64,000 bases of DNA, from assembly GCA_003168255.1 (NCBI GenBank), contig PMSU01000084.1, forward strand, positions 1 through 64,000, given 5' to 3'. The number at the start of each line of letters is the position of its first letter. Positions within the stretch are counted from its first letter, which is position 1. A program made the position numbers and the translations under genes. The stretch is from Actinomycetota bacterium. Its GTDB lineage: Bacteria > Actinomycetota > Actinomycetes > Streptosporangiales > Streptosporangiaceae. A model generated the notes under the pieces. The model did no database searches, had not been told where the DNA came from, and saw nothing but the letters and a program-made list of their open reading frames with translations. Shown here one piece after another: positions 8,163 to 16,779 of this stretch.

Positions 8163-9925
8163 GGCCGCATGGGCGCGGCGACTGTGTGGGCGCGGATGTC
8201 AGGCTCGGCCCGGAGCGCCTGTAGCGTCCCCCAGGCACGGGTGGCGAGCTGTAGGTTGAAGTGCACGTCGGGATCGTTCAGATCCAGGCCGCTGAGCTCG
8301 CGGATCCGCTGTAGCCGGTACTTGAGCGTGCTCCGGTGCACCGATAGCCCTGCGGCAGTCGCGTCGTAGTTGCCGCCGTGTTCGAGGTACTGGGTGAGCG
8401 TGTGCACGAGTTCCGCGCCCCGGCGGGCGTCGTAGTCGAGCAGGCTGCCCAGCCACTCGCGAACGAACGCATTGACCTCGGTGAGGTCGGGGATCGCCGC
8501 CAGCATCCGGAAGATACCGAGCTTGGGGTACTCGCAGACGCTGCCGGAGGGTAGCAGCGCCTGCTGTAGCCGGAGCGCCAGCCGCGCCTCGCGCAGTGAC
8601 CGCGGCAGCTCGGACGGGCGGGCACAGATGCCTCCTACGCCGATGCGGCAATGGCCGCCGCCAAGGTCGGACACGATGAGGCGTCGCAGCTCATCCCAGC
8701 TGACCTGGCCGGCCGTGATCACGGCGACGTCGCCAGAGATCATCCCGAAGAGCCCGGGCAGCCGGGTCTGGCGCAGCGCCCGGCGCACCGCGCTCAGCAG
8801 CGCGTCCTGGGTGCGGGAACGACCTTTGCCCTCGACCACCACTACCCGGTGCGGACGGCGCAAGTCGTAGTCGAGCGCCTCGGCCCGCGCCTGCGCTCCC
8901 TCATCGTCCGACCCCGTCAGCAGGTCGTGGACGAGGTCCCGGCGCAGCCGCAGTTCGGTGTCGGCGATGCCGCGCAGCCGGGCCAGCTCCATCGAGAGCA
9001 CGGTCGCGCCGTGCTCGAGTGCCACCAGGTCAGCGCTGTCCGCCTGCCGACCGGGATCCACGAGCGCGAGCACCCCGATCACGTCGGGCCGCGGTGATGC
9101 CATCAGGACGAGCCGTTCTCCGTCCCTGACCGGCTGCCTGTCGCGCAGCAGTCGCCGGAGAAGGTGCTCACGCTTGGCGAAGGACTCCTGTGGGTACGGG
9201 TCCGGCTGGCCTGGGCCTGCCCAGGCGGACAGGTTGCCGTATCGGTCCTCGATCACCACTGACATGCCGGTGAGCTCGTGCAGGGCCTTGGCGATTCCGT
9301 GCTGGCCCTCACCGGAAACTGCCACCTGGGTGAGGCGATCGTGGATGTCCATGCTCCGCCGCAGGCTGGCCACCGTCTCAGCGAGCGCCTCATTGGTACC
9401 GGCCAGCTCGGCCGCGATAGCGCGCTCGCTGGCGTGCAGCCGGGCATTCGATACCGCCACGCCCGTCTGCTGCGCGAGCACCTGGATGACGAACCGCACC
9501 TCAGCCGAGGGCTCCCGGTCAGCGGACGCGACCAGGTGGCCGAGCAGCCCGCTGATACTGCGCAGCGGGTAAGCCCATGCCCATACGTCGCCGGGCAGCT
9601 CGACCGAGCCGCTGCCGCTGCCGAGCGCGGTGAGCTGCCGCAGCAGGCTGGCCGACGCCGGCGCACTGCTGCTGCCGGGACGCCATCTGCCGTCGGTGAA
9701 TCCATAGCCTTCGATCCGCCAGGGTCCAAGACCCGGCGCCGACGAGGCGGCTAGTTCAAGGATCTGCTCCTCATCGACCGACTCGGCCATGAGCAGCGAG
9801 ATGACCAGCAGCGCCCGCAACTCACTGAGCCGCGCCCGCAGGCTGGCGTCGGGTGCGTCCTGGCTCGGCACCGACAGGACGGACAGCGCCCTTCTCCCGA
9901 TCGGAGTGCTCTGGTCAGCGGTCAT
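8144..9925 (-). CDS. PucR/CdaR-type transcriptional regulator (copy 2)
   Basis: 593 residues with the same order as the copy at 3017-4687: GAF-like sensor (about 35-170), CdaR/GGDEF-like middle, C-terminal PucR helix-turn-helix with LSVHRSTLKYRLQRI near 545. It has an extra basic, proline-rich tail of about 20 residues that ends in the 21-bp repeat array. It stands at the head of the epoxide genes, 245 bases before 2-KPCC, and 12 bases after a MEDS-domain gene. It is the likely pathway activator. The effector is not visible; an epoxide or CoM conjugate is a guess. Confidence 0.87.
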   Translation of the reverse strand: MTADQSTPIGRRALSVLSVPSQDAPDASLRARLSELRALLVISLLMAESVDEEQILELAASSAPGLGPWRIEGYGFTDGRWRPGSSSAPASASLLRQLTALGSGSGSVELPGDVWAWAYPLRSISGLLGHLVASADREPSAEVRFVIQVLAQQTGVAVSNARLHASERAIAAELAGTNEALAETVASLRRSMDIHDRLTQVAVSGEGQHGIAKALHELTGMSVVIEDRYGNLSAWAGPGQPDPYPQESFAKREHLLRRLLRDRQPVRDGERLVLMASPRPDVIGVLALVDPGRQADSADLVALEHGATVLSMELARLRGIADTELRLRRDLVHDLLTGSDDEGAQARAEALDYDLRRPHRVVVVEGKGRSRTQDALLSAVRRALRQTRLPGLFGMISGDVAVITAGQVSWDELRRLIVSDLGGGHCRIGVGGICARPSELPRSLREARLALRLQQALLPSGSVCEYPKLGIFRMLAAIPDLTEVNAFVREWLGSLLDYDARRGAELVHTLTQYLEHGGNYDATAAGLSVHRSTLKYRLQRIRELSGLDLNDPDVHFNLQLATRAWGTLQALRAEPDIRAHTVAAPMRPPRPKA

Positions 9926-9937
9926 CGCAACGCCTGG

Positions 9938-10546
9938 TCAAGCGTGTGCCGATCTGAGGAACTCGTCAGGTCCCACGTAGTACGGGTTCTCGACGAGGAT
10001 GCCCTGAATCAGCACCTGTGGGTGCGTCTTGACGATGTTGACCACGACCTCGCCGCTGAACAAGTCCAGGTCATACAGGCACAGCACGATGGCCGCGGAA
10101 CCCGAGGTGACCCGGTTCAGCTCCGACTCGTAGCCAGCGAGATGTTCTACCCCCGGCATGTCGCGCAGCGCCCAGGTCATCTCGCCTGCTAGCCGACAGA
10201 ACGAGTAGCCCTCGATCTCCGCCTTGATCAGGCTCTCTGTCCAGAACGTGAGCATCTCGCTGCTGGTGAACCTGCCGCCCGCCAGGTAGGTGGACTCGGG
10301 CAGGTGAACATCAAACTGGCCATCGGGCAGGCTAGGTCCGGCAGTGCTATGGCGCAGCAGCTCAAGGCGACTCGCCGTGTCCGGGGAGTCAACGATGCAG
10401 ATGCACTTGTCCCCGGCGGTCAGCCCGGTGCCGAAGTAGGCAGTGAGGAGCCGATCCCGGTCCATCGCACCCCGGTAGAACGCGCACACATGGCTACCCG
10501 GCTGCAAGCTGACATCATCAATGCCGGTCCACACCGTGTCGGTCAT
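9938..10546 (-). CDS. MEDS-domain sensory protein
   Basis: 202 residues from the ATG at 10546, which has AGGTGG seven bases upstream; an in-frame GTG lies two codons earlier. It fits the MEDS (DcmR-type sensory) family: GSHVCAFYRG near the start, then LTAYFGTGLTAGDKCICIVDS and a C-terminal LCLYDLDLFSGEVVVNIVKTHP. MEDS proteins resemble degenerate KaiC folds and act as ligand or signal inputs, first named in methanogens and methylotrophs. It lies just upstream of, and probably in an operon with, the PucR regulator, so it may feed a signal to it. Confidence 0.82.
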   Translation of the reverse strand: MTDTVWTGIDDVSLQPGSHVCAFYRGAMDRDRLLTAYFGTGLTAGDKCICIVDSPDTASRLELLRHSTAGPSLPDGQFDVHLPESTYLAGGRFTSSEMLTFWTESLIKAEIEGYSFCRLAGEMTWALRDMPGVEHLAGYESELNRVTSGSAAIVLCLYDLDLFSGEVVVNIVKTHPQVLIQGILVENPYYVGPDEFLRSAHA

Positions 10547-10550
10547 CGGC

Positions 10551-10592
10551 ACACCACCTTGTGGACGCGATACACCACCTCGTGGACGCGAT
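10551..10592. repeat. 21-bp direct repeat, two units, over the MEDS leader
   Basis: Two adjacent 21-base units at 10551-10571 and 10572-10592 differ at one base. Read on the minus strand each contains AGGTGG, so the ribosome-binding sequence of the MEDS gene is duplicated directly upstream of its start. This may affect translation or be simple slippage. Confidence 0.85.
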
Positions 10593-10702
10593 CGTCATAA
10601 TACGCGGTGACACAGCGCGACAAATCATCCTGGCGGGGCAAACACCGTATCGATGTTCACCTTGTCAGGACTGAAACGGTGAGCCGGGCCGAGGGAGGGC
10701 TG

Positions 10703-11002
10703 TCACAGCACGTCGGGGCCGGCCAGAAGGGTCAGGAGTTCGCCCACAGTGCGGTCCCGGCTGCCGGTCTCCGGCAGCGGGAGGTGCGCCTGGATCTGGT
10801 AGCGGTTGCGGCGGCCGTCCTTCTGCTTGATGACGTAGCCGGCCTCGGCCAGGTCGGTGACGATGCCGTAGGCGCTGCGCTCGGTGATGCCCAGGCCGAC
10901 CGCGATGTCGCGCAGCCGGACGCCCGGGTCCTGCGCGATGCACAGCATCACCCGGGCGTGATTAGTCAGGAAGGTCCAGGTTAGTCCGGCCAACCACGTC
11001 AT
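10703..11002 (-). CDS. Small winged-helix transcriptional regulator
   Basis: 99 residues. The segment NHARVMLCIAQDPGVRLRDI followed by ITERSAYGIVTDLAEAGYV and a basic wing KKDGRRNRY-like stretch (QKDGRRNRYQI) is a MarR/ArsR-style winged helix. No sensor domain is present, so it is close to a minimal DNA-binding protein. A perfect inverted repeat lies at 11022-11041, just upstream of its start, and is a likely autoregulatory site. Its target could also include the small gene on the other strand at 11112. Confidence 0.8.
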   Translation of the reverse strand: MTWLAGLTWTFLTNHARVMLCIAQDPGVRLRDIAVGLGITERSAYGIVTDLAEAGYVIKQKDGRRNRYQIQAHLPLPETGSRDRTVGELLTLLAGPDVL

Positions 11003-11021
11003 CCTATTCTGGAGATCAGTT

Positions 11022-11041
11022 GCTAGTTTTATATTACTAGC
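11022..11041. promoter_or_regulatory. Inverted repeat, likely operator
   Basis: GCTAGTTTTATATTACTAGC has perfect six-base arms around an A/T-rich centre. It sits between the divergent winged-helix gene and the small ORF at 11112, 20 bases from the regulator's start codon. The core CTAGT...ACTAG recalls the palindrome at 14178-14196. Confidence 0.65.
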
Positions 11042-11111
11042 GTAGCTTCAAGTCAAGTACCGGTCTCAGCCGCCGAGGGCGGCGAGCTACCCGGGGCTAC
11101 CGGAGGAGTTC

Positions 11112-11252
11112 ATGTCTAGCGGCTTGGTCATCATCATGACCGCCGTGCTCATGACGCTCACAGTGCCGCGTACCCGGCTGAGCCTGTCGGTACCTGTTGC
11201 AAGCTGCCAGGCCAGATCGCTGGCCTGGCGGCTGCGAAATCGTCAGCGCTGA
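11112..11252 (+). CDS. Small hydrophobic protein, unknown
   Basis: 46 codons starting ATG TCT AGC, with an excellent GGAGGAG ribosome site five bases upstream. The N-terminal 17 residues (SGLVIIMTAVLMTLTV) are hydrophobic and are followed by a basic stretch, so it could be a single-pass membrane peptide. A short GCCGCC/GGCGGC hairpin lies upstream of the ribosome site. It is too short to assign to a family, and it may be a leader peptide. Confidence 0.45.
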   Translation: MSSGLVIIMTAVLMTLTVPRTRLSLSVPVASCQARSLAWRLRNRQR

Positions 11253-11433
11253 CGCGATGAGCCTCTGCACTGCCACTGACGCCATGTGCCTGCTGTCCCC
11301 GGCACTGGTTGGCATCGGTTAGCCGACACCCAGGCCCAGCCCTCCGGACCTGCGACGCCGTAGCTGGCATTGCGCAGCCGGCGCGCAAGGGTCCAAGCCT
11401 CACTCGCGAGCGGACGGAAAGGCAGGCGGCCAC

Positions 11434-11862
11434 ATGATCACCCAGGCCGGGGCGCGTATACGCCCGCGTGCATTTGATCGGAGGCCCGTGACGTACCCGG
11501 TCAGCGATGGCTTTCATGCCCTGAAGCTCTCCTCCCGTTCCGAGAACGGCTATGTCGTCGCCGCTCTGGCCGGGGAACTTGGCCTCGCCTGTGCACCCAC
11601 GCTGCGCGAGCAGCTCTTTGGGCTGCTTCGTACCACCTCTAGCCAGCTTGTCGTAGACCTGTCAGCGCTGACTTACGCCGACGCCAACGGCCTGGCCGTC
11701 CTGGTGGGTACCGGCCGCCGCGCCGTGCTGCTCGGCGGGTTCTTGCGGCTGGCCGCGCCGTCGCCCACCGTGGCCAAGGCGCTGCGCTTCACCGGCCTGG
11801 ACCGGCAGCTGCGCATCTTCCCCACAGTCCAGGCAGCGATCACTGGCCAGGAATCGGCCTGA
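11434..11862 (+). CDS. STAS-domain anti-sigma factor antagonist-like protein
   Basis: 142 residues with the STAS fold: GELGLACAPTLREQL, then VVDLSALTYADANGLAVLV and a C-terminal FTGLDRQLRIFP. Such proteins bind RsbW-type kinases and release a sigma factor. The usual phosphorylatable serine in the DSSG loop is replaced here (ADANG), so control by phosphorylation is doubtful. The start at 11434 has a loose GGAAAGG site; a GTG at 11488 has GGAGG but only three bases of spacing. Confidence 0.8.
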   Translation: MITQAGARIRPRAFDRRPVTYPVSDGFHALKLSSRSENGYVVAALAGELGLACAPTLREQLFGLLRTTSSQLVVDLSALTYADANGLAVLVGTGRRAVLLGGFLRLAAPSPTVAKALRFTGLDRQLRIFPTVQAAITGQESA

Positions 11863-11934
11863 GGCCGTCACGTTCTACCTGGCGCCATTTTCACCATGGA
11901 GGCTCGGGCGACCGACCCCTCGTCGAGGCGACGG

Positions 11935-12921
11935 TCAGCGAGCGATGACACCCGCGGGGCGCCGGTGCTGCTCGAGCCGGGCAGAAGTCGGCCACCGCAC
12001 GCCGGTGGCCCAGCCCGCGCGCTCGAACACGCGGATCAGCTCGGCTGACAGGTCTATCTGGCCGCGGTCGACGCCGTGCCGGGCGCAGGCCGGGTCCGAG
12101 TGATGCGTGTTGTGCCAGCTCTCACCGAGAGAGACCACCGCGAGTGGCCACAGGTTAGTGGCCCGGTCGTGCAAGCGGGTGGCGAAGGGCCGGTTGCCAA
12201 ACAGATGGCAGAGGGAGTTCACGCTCCAGGTGATGTGCTGTAGCAGGAAGACGCGGACCAGCCCGGCCCACACCACCGCCAGCAGCGCGGCCCGGGCGCT
12301 GACACCACCGAGCGCCCAGCCGATGACACACGGCAGTGCCAGCGATGCGGCGCATAGCGCCGGAAAGGCGCTCGCCACCCGCCGCATCGACCGGTCGGCC
12401 AGCAGGTCGGGCGCGTAGCGCTGCTGCGATGTCGAATCGCGGCCGAACAGCCAGCCGACATGCGCGTGCAGGACGCCGCGCAACTGCCCGGCCGGCCCGA
12501 TGCCATAGCGGTAGGGCGAATGCGGATCGCCCGGGCGGTCGGTGAACGCGTGGTGACGCCGGTGCGTCGCGACCCATCCGATGACATCGCCCTGGAAGCT
12601 CATCGACCCGGCGATCGCCAGGGCAACTCGCAGCGCAGGCCGTGCGGTGAAGCTCCGGTGAGTCAGGCATCGATGAAACCCTGCCGTCACCCCGAATCCG
12701 GTCAGCAGGTAGAAGAACACCGCCAGCCCCAGATCGGCGAACCCGACGCCGTGACCCCACCACAAGCACAGCGCAACCACCAGCCCGGCGAACGGGCTGG
12801 CCACGATCAGCCAGGTCACCGTCATCTGCAAGGCGCGCTGCCCGGTGGTCTGGGCAGCCGATTCCGCAGCCGGGAAAGCCTCGGTGCCGTCGTATCCGGA
12901 AGTCGCCGTTGCTGCCGTCAT
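11935..12921 (-). CDS. Acyl-CoA (delta-9 type) fatty acid desaturase
   Basis: 328 residues from the ATG at 12921, which follows GAGGTGG at a good distance; the longer frame to 13020 has no support. The three histidine boxes are present: HRCLTHRSF, HRRHH and HNTHH. Hydrophobic pairs near residues 30-80 and 180-220 indicate a membrane protein. The enzyme inserts a cis double bond in an acyl chain with O2 and two electrons. A second desaturase of another subfamily lies at 17479-18567. Confidence 0.92.
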   Translation of the reverse strand: MTAATATSGYDGTEAFPAAESAAQTTGQRALQMTVTWLIVASPFAGLVVALCLWWGHGVGFADLGLAVFFYLLTGFGVTAGFHRCLTHRSFTARPALRVALAIAGSMSFQGDVIGWVATHRRHHAFTDRPGDPHSPYRYGIGPAGQLRGVLHAHVGWLFGRDSTSQQRYAPDLLADRSMRRVASAFPALCAASLALPCVIGWALGGVSARAALLAVVWAGLVRVFLLQHITWSVNSLCHLFGNRPFATRLHDRATNLWPLAVVSLGESWHNTHHSDPACARHGVDRGQIDLSAELIRVFERAGWATGVRWPTSARLEQHRRPAGVIAR

Positions 12922-13123
12922 CAATCCACCTCGCGAGGGGGTTGGGAACTGCAGCGAGGCGATCTCGGGACCGGCGTGGGGTCTAGACCTGATCAGAACT
13001 CGTTCAGGCTGCCTGAGCAAACGCTCGTTATCAGTGTACGCCCTCAGTGCCCGTCCCCCTCGGTCCTGGCCCAGGCCGGCCTGGGGTGCGGCTAGTGCCC
13101 CTTGACTCGCGCCCGCGGCGGCC

Positions 13124-14143
13124 TCACTGCGTACTTCGTTGCCCTTGCGGCGGCTGGCTTTCGCGGTCGCCGCTAGTGATCACACGCGCGAATGGCATCA
13201 GCGGCCACCAGATCATCCCCGGCGATGCCAGGTAGCCGCCGATCCGCGCGGCCATGACGCGCAGCGGCCGTCGCACTGCTAGCTGAGTCCCGGCGCCTGA
13301 CGTGGCGCGACTCCTGCTGCCCGCGGCGAGCAGGCCTACGGCCATGATGGCAACACCGCCAGCGGTGTCGAGCACGAAGTGGTTGGCCGAGGCCAGGACC
13401 ACGAACGTGGTAGCCGCCGGGTATAGCCAGGCGAGGTGGCGCCAGCGGCCGTTGGTGGCGGTGACGATTGCGAAGGCGCACCAGGTGGCCCAGGCCACGT
13501 GCAGGCTCGGCATCGCGGCGTACAGGTCCACCAGGCCGGTGACGCCGTGCGGATTGGCCGCGCCCAGGATGTGATGCACGACCAAGACGTCGATCATTCC
13601 AGGCACGGCGAAACGCGGCGGCGCGACCGGCCAGGTCCAGAACACGACATTCGCTGCGGCGGTGGTCAGGACCAGCGCGGAGCGCAGCCGAGGGAACACC
13701 GCCGGGTGGCGCAGGTACAGCCAGACCAGCACCAGCGGCGTGACGATGAAGTGCAGCAGCCCGTAGTAGTACCCGGTGGACTCGGCCAAGGCGGCGTGCG
13801 CCGCGACGAGGTGGTTGAGGCGCGTCTCGATATCCACGTGCAGCCACTGCTCCATCCGCCACAGCTGGGCCGCGTGCGCGAACGCGGCCCGCTGGCTTGC
13901 GCGGACACCGAGCCGGACCAGGGCATAACCGCCATAGCCCGCGCCGATGGTGGCCAGCTCTAGCCACGCCGGCAGACGCGGCCAGGCTAGGCCACGCCAG
14001 TGCGGCCGACGCGATCGGGCCGCAGGCAACGGCCGCGCAGTGTCATCGATCTCGCGCAGCTCGATCGACTCAACTGCCGACGGACCGCTCAAGGCTGGAT
14101 CACGTCCCTTCGTGCGGTCGCCCTGCCGCGAAGAAGCAAGCAT
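13124..14143 (-). CDS. PAP2-superfamily membrane phosphatase/transferase
   Basis: 339 residues with about six membrane segments. The PAP2 signature is visible as AMPSLHVAWA (about residue 205) and NHFVLDTAGG (about 250), giving the catalytic His and the His...Asp pair. This branch (inositol phosphorylceramide synthase-like) acts on lipid phosphates. The first PAP2 signature (KxxxxxxRP) is not evident, as is usual in this branch. The N-terminal 45 residues and the C-terminus are polar. It is divergent from the MarR gene at 14268, with a palindrome between them. Confidence 0.82.
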   Translation of the reverse strand: MLASSRQGDRTKGRDPALSGPSAVESIELREIDDTARPLPAARSRRPHWRGLAWPRLPAWLELATIGAGYGGYALVRLGVRASQRAAFAHAAQLWRMEQWLHVDIETRLNHLVAAHAALAESTGYYYGLLHFIVTPLVLVWLYLRHPAVFPRLRSALVLTTAAANVVFWTWPVAPPRFAVPGMIDVLVVHHILGAANPHGVTGLVDLYAAMPSLHVAWATWCAFAIVTATNGRWRHLAWLYPAATTFVVLASANHFVLDTAGGVAIMAVGLLAAGSRSRATSGAGTQLAVRRPLRVMAARIGGYLASPGMIWWPLMPFARVITSGDRESQPPQGQRSTQ

Positions 14144-14177
14144 GTTCCGTAAACCTATGTAGCCAGCTACTATCTCA

Positions 14178-14196
14178 CTAGTTATTAGCTAACTAG
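14178..14196. promoter_or_regulatory. Inverted repeat, likely MarR operator
   Basis: CTAGTTATTAGCTAACTAG has perfect seven-base arms (CTAGTTA/TAACTAG) and lies in the divergent promoter between the PAP2 gene and the MarR gene. MarR proteins bind such short palindromes, so this probably controls one or both genes. Confidence 0.65.
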
Positions 14197-14267
14197 CCTA
14201 GATGGTAACCAGCAAGGATACTCTTGAGCAAACACATTCCGACTAGCGGGGGAGGTGGCGCAGAGCA

Positions 14268-14777
14268 ATGGAGCAGGGTTCGACCCGGGCCGCAACGCTG
14301 CGAGACGGCGCAGACCCATGTCCAACCGCGGAAGAAATCGCGTTGCTGAAGCAGTGGAACATCCTCCAGTCGGGGTTCCGGCGATTCACCGACCTGCTCC
14401 TCGCCGACGTCGAGGCCAAAGCCGCAGTGGCGCCCTCATCCTTCCAGGTGCTCTGGTTCCTGCTCACCGCGTCCGGCCGGACGGCGCAGATGCATCAACT
14501 CGCCCGTACCCTCGGGTTCTCCACCGCCGGCACCACCAAGGTCGCCGATCGCCTCGCCGAGGCAGGCCTGATCGAACGCAGTACCTCACCGGCCGACCGC
14601 AGGGTGATCTTCGCCACGCTGACCGAGCACGGAGTCCAGGTCGCCACCACGGCAGCACTCGCCCTTGCCGACGCCCTTCGCGAGCGGGTTGTCCGACCGT
14701 TCGGAGCCGACCACCTGGAATTCCTATCGGCCGCGATCGCTTCACTCGACCCGAAGACCGGCCAGCGCTGCGACTGA
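14268..14777 (+). CDS. MarR-family transcriptional regulator
   Basis: 169 residues. The winged helix is clear: SSFQVLWFLLTASG, MHQLARTLGFSTAGTTKVADRL and a wing SPADRRVIFATLTEHG with the DRR motif that contacts the minor groove. GGGGGAGG precedes the start by about twelve bases. The MFS exporter lies downstream on the same strand after 180 bases. Control of that exporter, of the PAP2 gene, or of itself are all possible. Confidence 0.9.
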   Translation: MEQGSTRAATLRDGADPCPTAEEIALLKQWNILQSGFRRFTDLLLADVEAKAAVAPSSFQVLWFLLTASGRTAQMHQLARTLGFSTAGTTKVADRLAEAGLIERSTSPADRRVIFATLTEHGVQVATTAALALADALRERVVRPFGADHLEFLSAAIASLDPKTGQRCD

Positions 14778-14890
14778 TCCGCACGCCAACCCGGTAGCAC
14801 GGCACAGAACCTGGAGGCCGCAACCGCCGGCCCGCTGGGTCGGCAGCCTCGCCGTGACCAGCACAAATAGCCGTGGATACCACCAAGACA

Positions 14891-14904
14891 TGACGTTAAC
14901 GTCA
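14891..14904. promoter_or_regulatory. Perfect 14-bp palindrome upstream of the MFS/MerR operon
   Basis: TGACGTTAACGTCA lies 54 bases before the MFS start, next to a possible -10 hexamer TATGGT. MerR-type regulators bind palindromes between promoter elements, and a MerR gene is the second gene of the operon. It is the best candidate for its operator. Confidence 0.65.
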
Positions 14905-14957
14905 AGGTCAGATATGGTGCTCTAGCAGCCAGGTCATGATGACAGCGAGGAGCGGCA

Positions 14958-16775
14958 ATGGCGGTCGGGGAGCAGGCACAGGGAGAGGCGGCGGCCTCGA
15001 ACGGCCCCGGTGGCCACTACAAGTGGATCGCGCTGTCCAACACCACGCTCGGGATCTTGATGGTCACGATCAACCAGTCGATCCTGCTAATCTCGCTTCC
15101 TGACCTCTTCCGCGGGATCAAGCTCAACCCGCTCGTACCCTCCAACACGTCCTACTTCCTGTGGGTCTTCATGGGGTTCCTGCTGGTCACCGCGGTGCTG
15201 GTGGTCAGCCTGGGGCGGGTCGGCGACATCTACGGCCGGGTACGCATGTACAACCTGGGCTTCGCCATCTTCACGTTCTTCTCGATCTTGCTGTCGGTGA
15301 CGTTCCTGAGCGGCCCGGCCGGCGCACTGTGGATCATCATCATGCGGGTCTTCCAGGGAGTAGGCGGGGCATTCCTGTTCGCCAACTCGTCCGCCATCCT
15401 GACCGACGCGTTCCCCGAGAACGAGCGCGGCAAGGCGATGGGCATCAACGGCATCGCGGCGGTGAGCGGCTCGTTCCTCGGACTCCTCCTGGGCGGGGTA
15501 CTGGCCCCCATAGAGTGGCGGCTGGTCTTCCTGGTGTCGGTGCCGTTCGGCCTGTTCGGCACCATCTGGGCGTACGTCAAGCTCCGCGACAACGGGGTAC
15601 GGATCCCGGCCAAGATCGACTGGCTGGGTAACGCCCTGTTCGCGATCGGGCTGATCTCGATGCTCACCGGGATCGTGTACTCGCTGCTTCCCTACGGCGG
15701 CCACCCCACCGGCTGGTCTAATCCCTATGTGCTGACCGCCATCTTCGGCGGGATCGCGGTCCTCGTGCTGTTCGCCTGGGTAGAGACCCGGGTGCCGGCG
15801 CCGATGTTCCGGCTGAACCTGTTCAAGATCCGGGCATTCACCGCCGGCAACATCGCCGGACTGCTCGGCGCGCTGGGCCGCGGCGGCCTGCAATTCATGC
15901 TGATCATCTGGCTGCAGGGCATCTGGCTGCCCCAGCACGGCTACAGCTTCGCCAAGACCCCGCTCTGGGCCGGCATCTACATGATCCCCCTTACGCTCGG
16001 GTTCCTGCTGTTCGCCCCGCTGTCAGGAGTGCTGTCCGACCGCTACGGAGCCCGGGCGTTCGCCACCGGCGGCCTGGTGATCTCTGGCGCCAGCTTCCTG
16101 CTCCTCGAGCTGCTGCCCATCGACTTCAGCTACATATGGTTTGCCCTGCTCATCTTCCTGTTCGCCGCTGGCATGGGCCTGTTCTTCTCGCCCAACCAGG
16201 CCGCGGTGATGAACAGCCTCCCGCCCGACCAGCGCGGCGCCGGCGCCGGGATGCTCAACACCTTCCAGAACTCGGCCACCGTGCTGTCCCTGGGACTGTT
16301 CTTCACCATCGTCACCCTCGGGCTGGCTGCCCGGCTTCCCGGGCACCTCTACAAGGGCCTCGTCGCGGCCGGCGTGCCGGCCGGGGCCGCGCACACCGTG
16401 GCCAGCGAACCACCGATCGGCAGCCTGTTCTCGGCATTCCTCGGATACAACCCGATCAAGGAGCTGCTCGGGCCCACTGGCGCGCTACAGCACCTGTCGG
16501 CTCACCAGGTCGCGTATGTCACCGGCCGGTCGTTCTTCCCCAAGCTGATCGAGCAGCCCTTCGCCTACGGCATGCACTTGGCGTTCACCTTCGCCGCAGG
16601 CGCCACGCTCATCGCCATCGTGGCTTCCGCGCTGCGCGGTAAGCGCTACCTGCACAGCACGGCCGCCGGCCTGGATGCCGAGGCACCTGTTGACGCCATG
16701 ACGGGTGACATGATGGCAATGCCGATCAGCACCGACGGGGCCGGCGAGGCGGACGCGCTGGAAGGGAGCGGCTGA
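14958..16775 (+). CDS. MFS exporter, DHA2 (14-helix) type
   Basis: 605 residues with about 14 predicted membrane helices. Motif A is visible as GRVGDIYGRVRMYN near residue 90, and a second loop as GVLSDRYGARAFATG near 360. This family exports drugs, dyes or toxic organics by proton antiport. A large loop around 480-530 and a polar C-terminal tail are present. GAGGAGCGGC lies upstream of the ATG. The MerR gene follows after four bases, so the pair is likely an inducible efflux unit. Confidence 0.9.
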   Translation: MAVGEQAQGEAAASNGPGGHYKWIALSNTTLGILMVTINQSILLISLPDLFRGIKLNPLVPSNTSYFLWVFMGFLLVTAVLVVSLGRVGDIYGRVRMYNLGFAIFTFFSILLSVTFLSGPAGALWIIIMRVFQGVGGAFLFANSSAILTDAFPENERGKAMGINGIAAVSGSFLGLLLGGVLAPIEWRLVFLVSVPFGLFGTIWAYVKLRDNGVRIPAKIDWLGNALFAIGLISMLTGIVYSLLPYGGHPTGWSNPYVLTAIFGGIAVLVLFAWVETRVPAPMFRLNLFKIRAFTAGNIAGLLGALGRGGLQFMLIIWLQGIWLPQHGYSFAKTPLWAGIYMIPLTLGFLLFAPLSGVLSDRYGARAFATGGLVISGASFLLLELLPIDFSYIWFALLIFLFAAGMGLFFSPNQAAVMNSLPPDQRGAGAGMLNTFQNSATVLSLGLFFTIVTLGLAARLPGHLYKGLVAAGVPAGAAHTVASEPPIGSLFSAFLGYNPIKELLGPTGALQHLSAHQVAYVTGRSFFPKLIEQPFAYGMHLAFTFAAGATLIAIVASALRGKRYLHSTAAGLDAEAPVDAMTGDMMAMPISTDGAGEADALEGSG

Positions 16776-16779
16776 CCAG

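Noticed and set aside
5838-8369. 843-codon open frame on the plus strand
   Set aside because: It is antisense to the 2-KPCC gene and neighbours, which match known enzymes motif by motif. The long frame is a product of high GC on the opposite strand.
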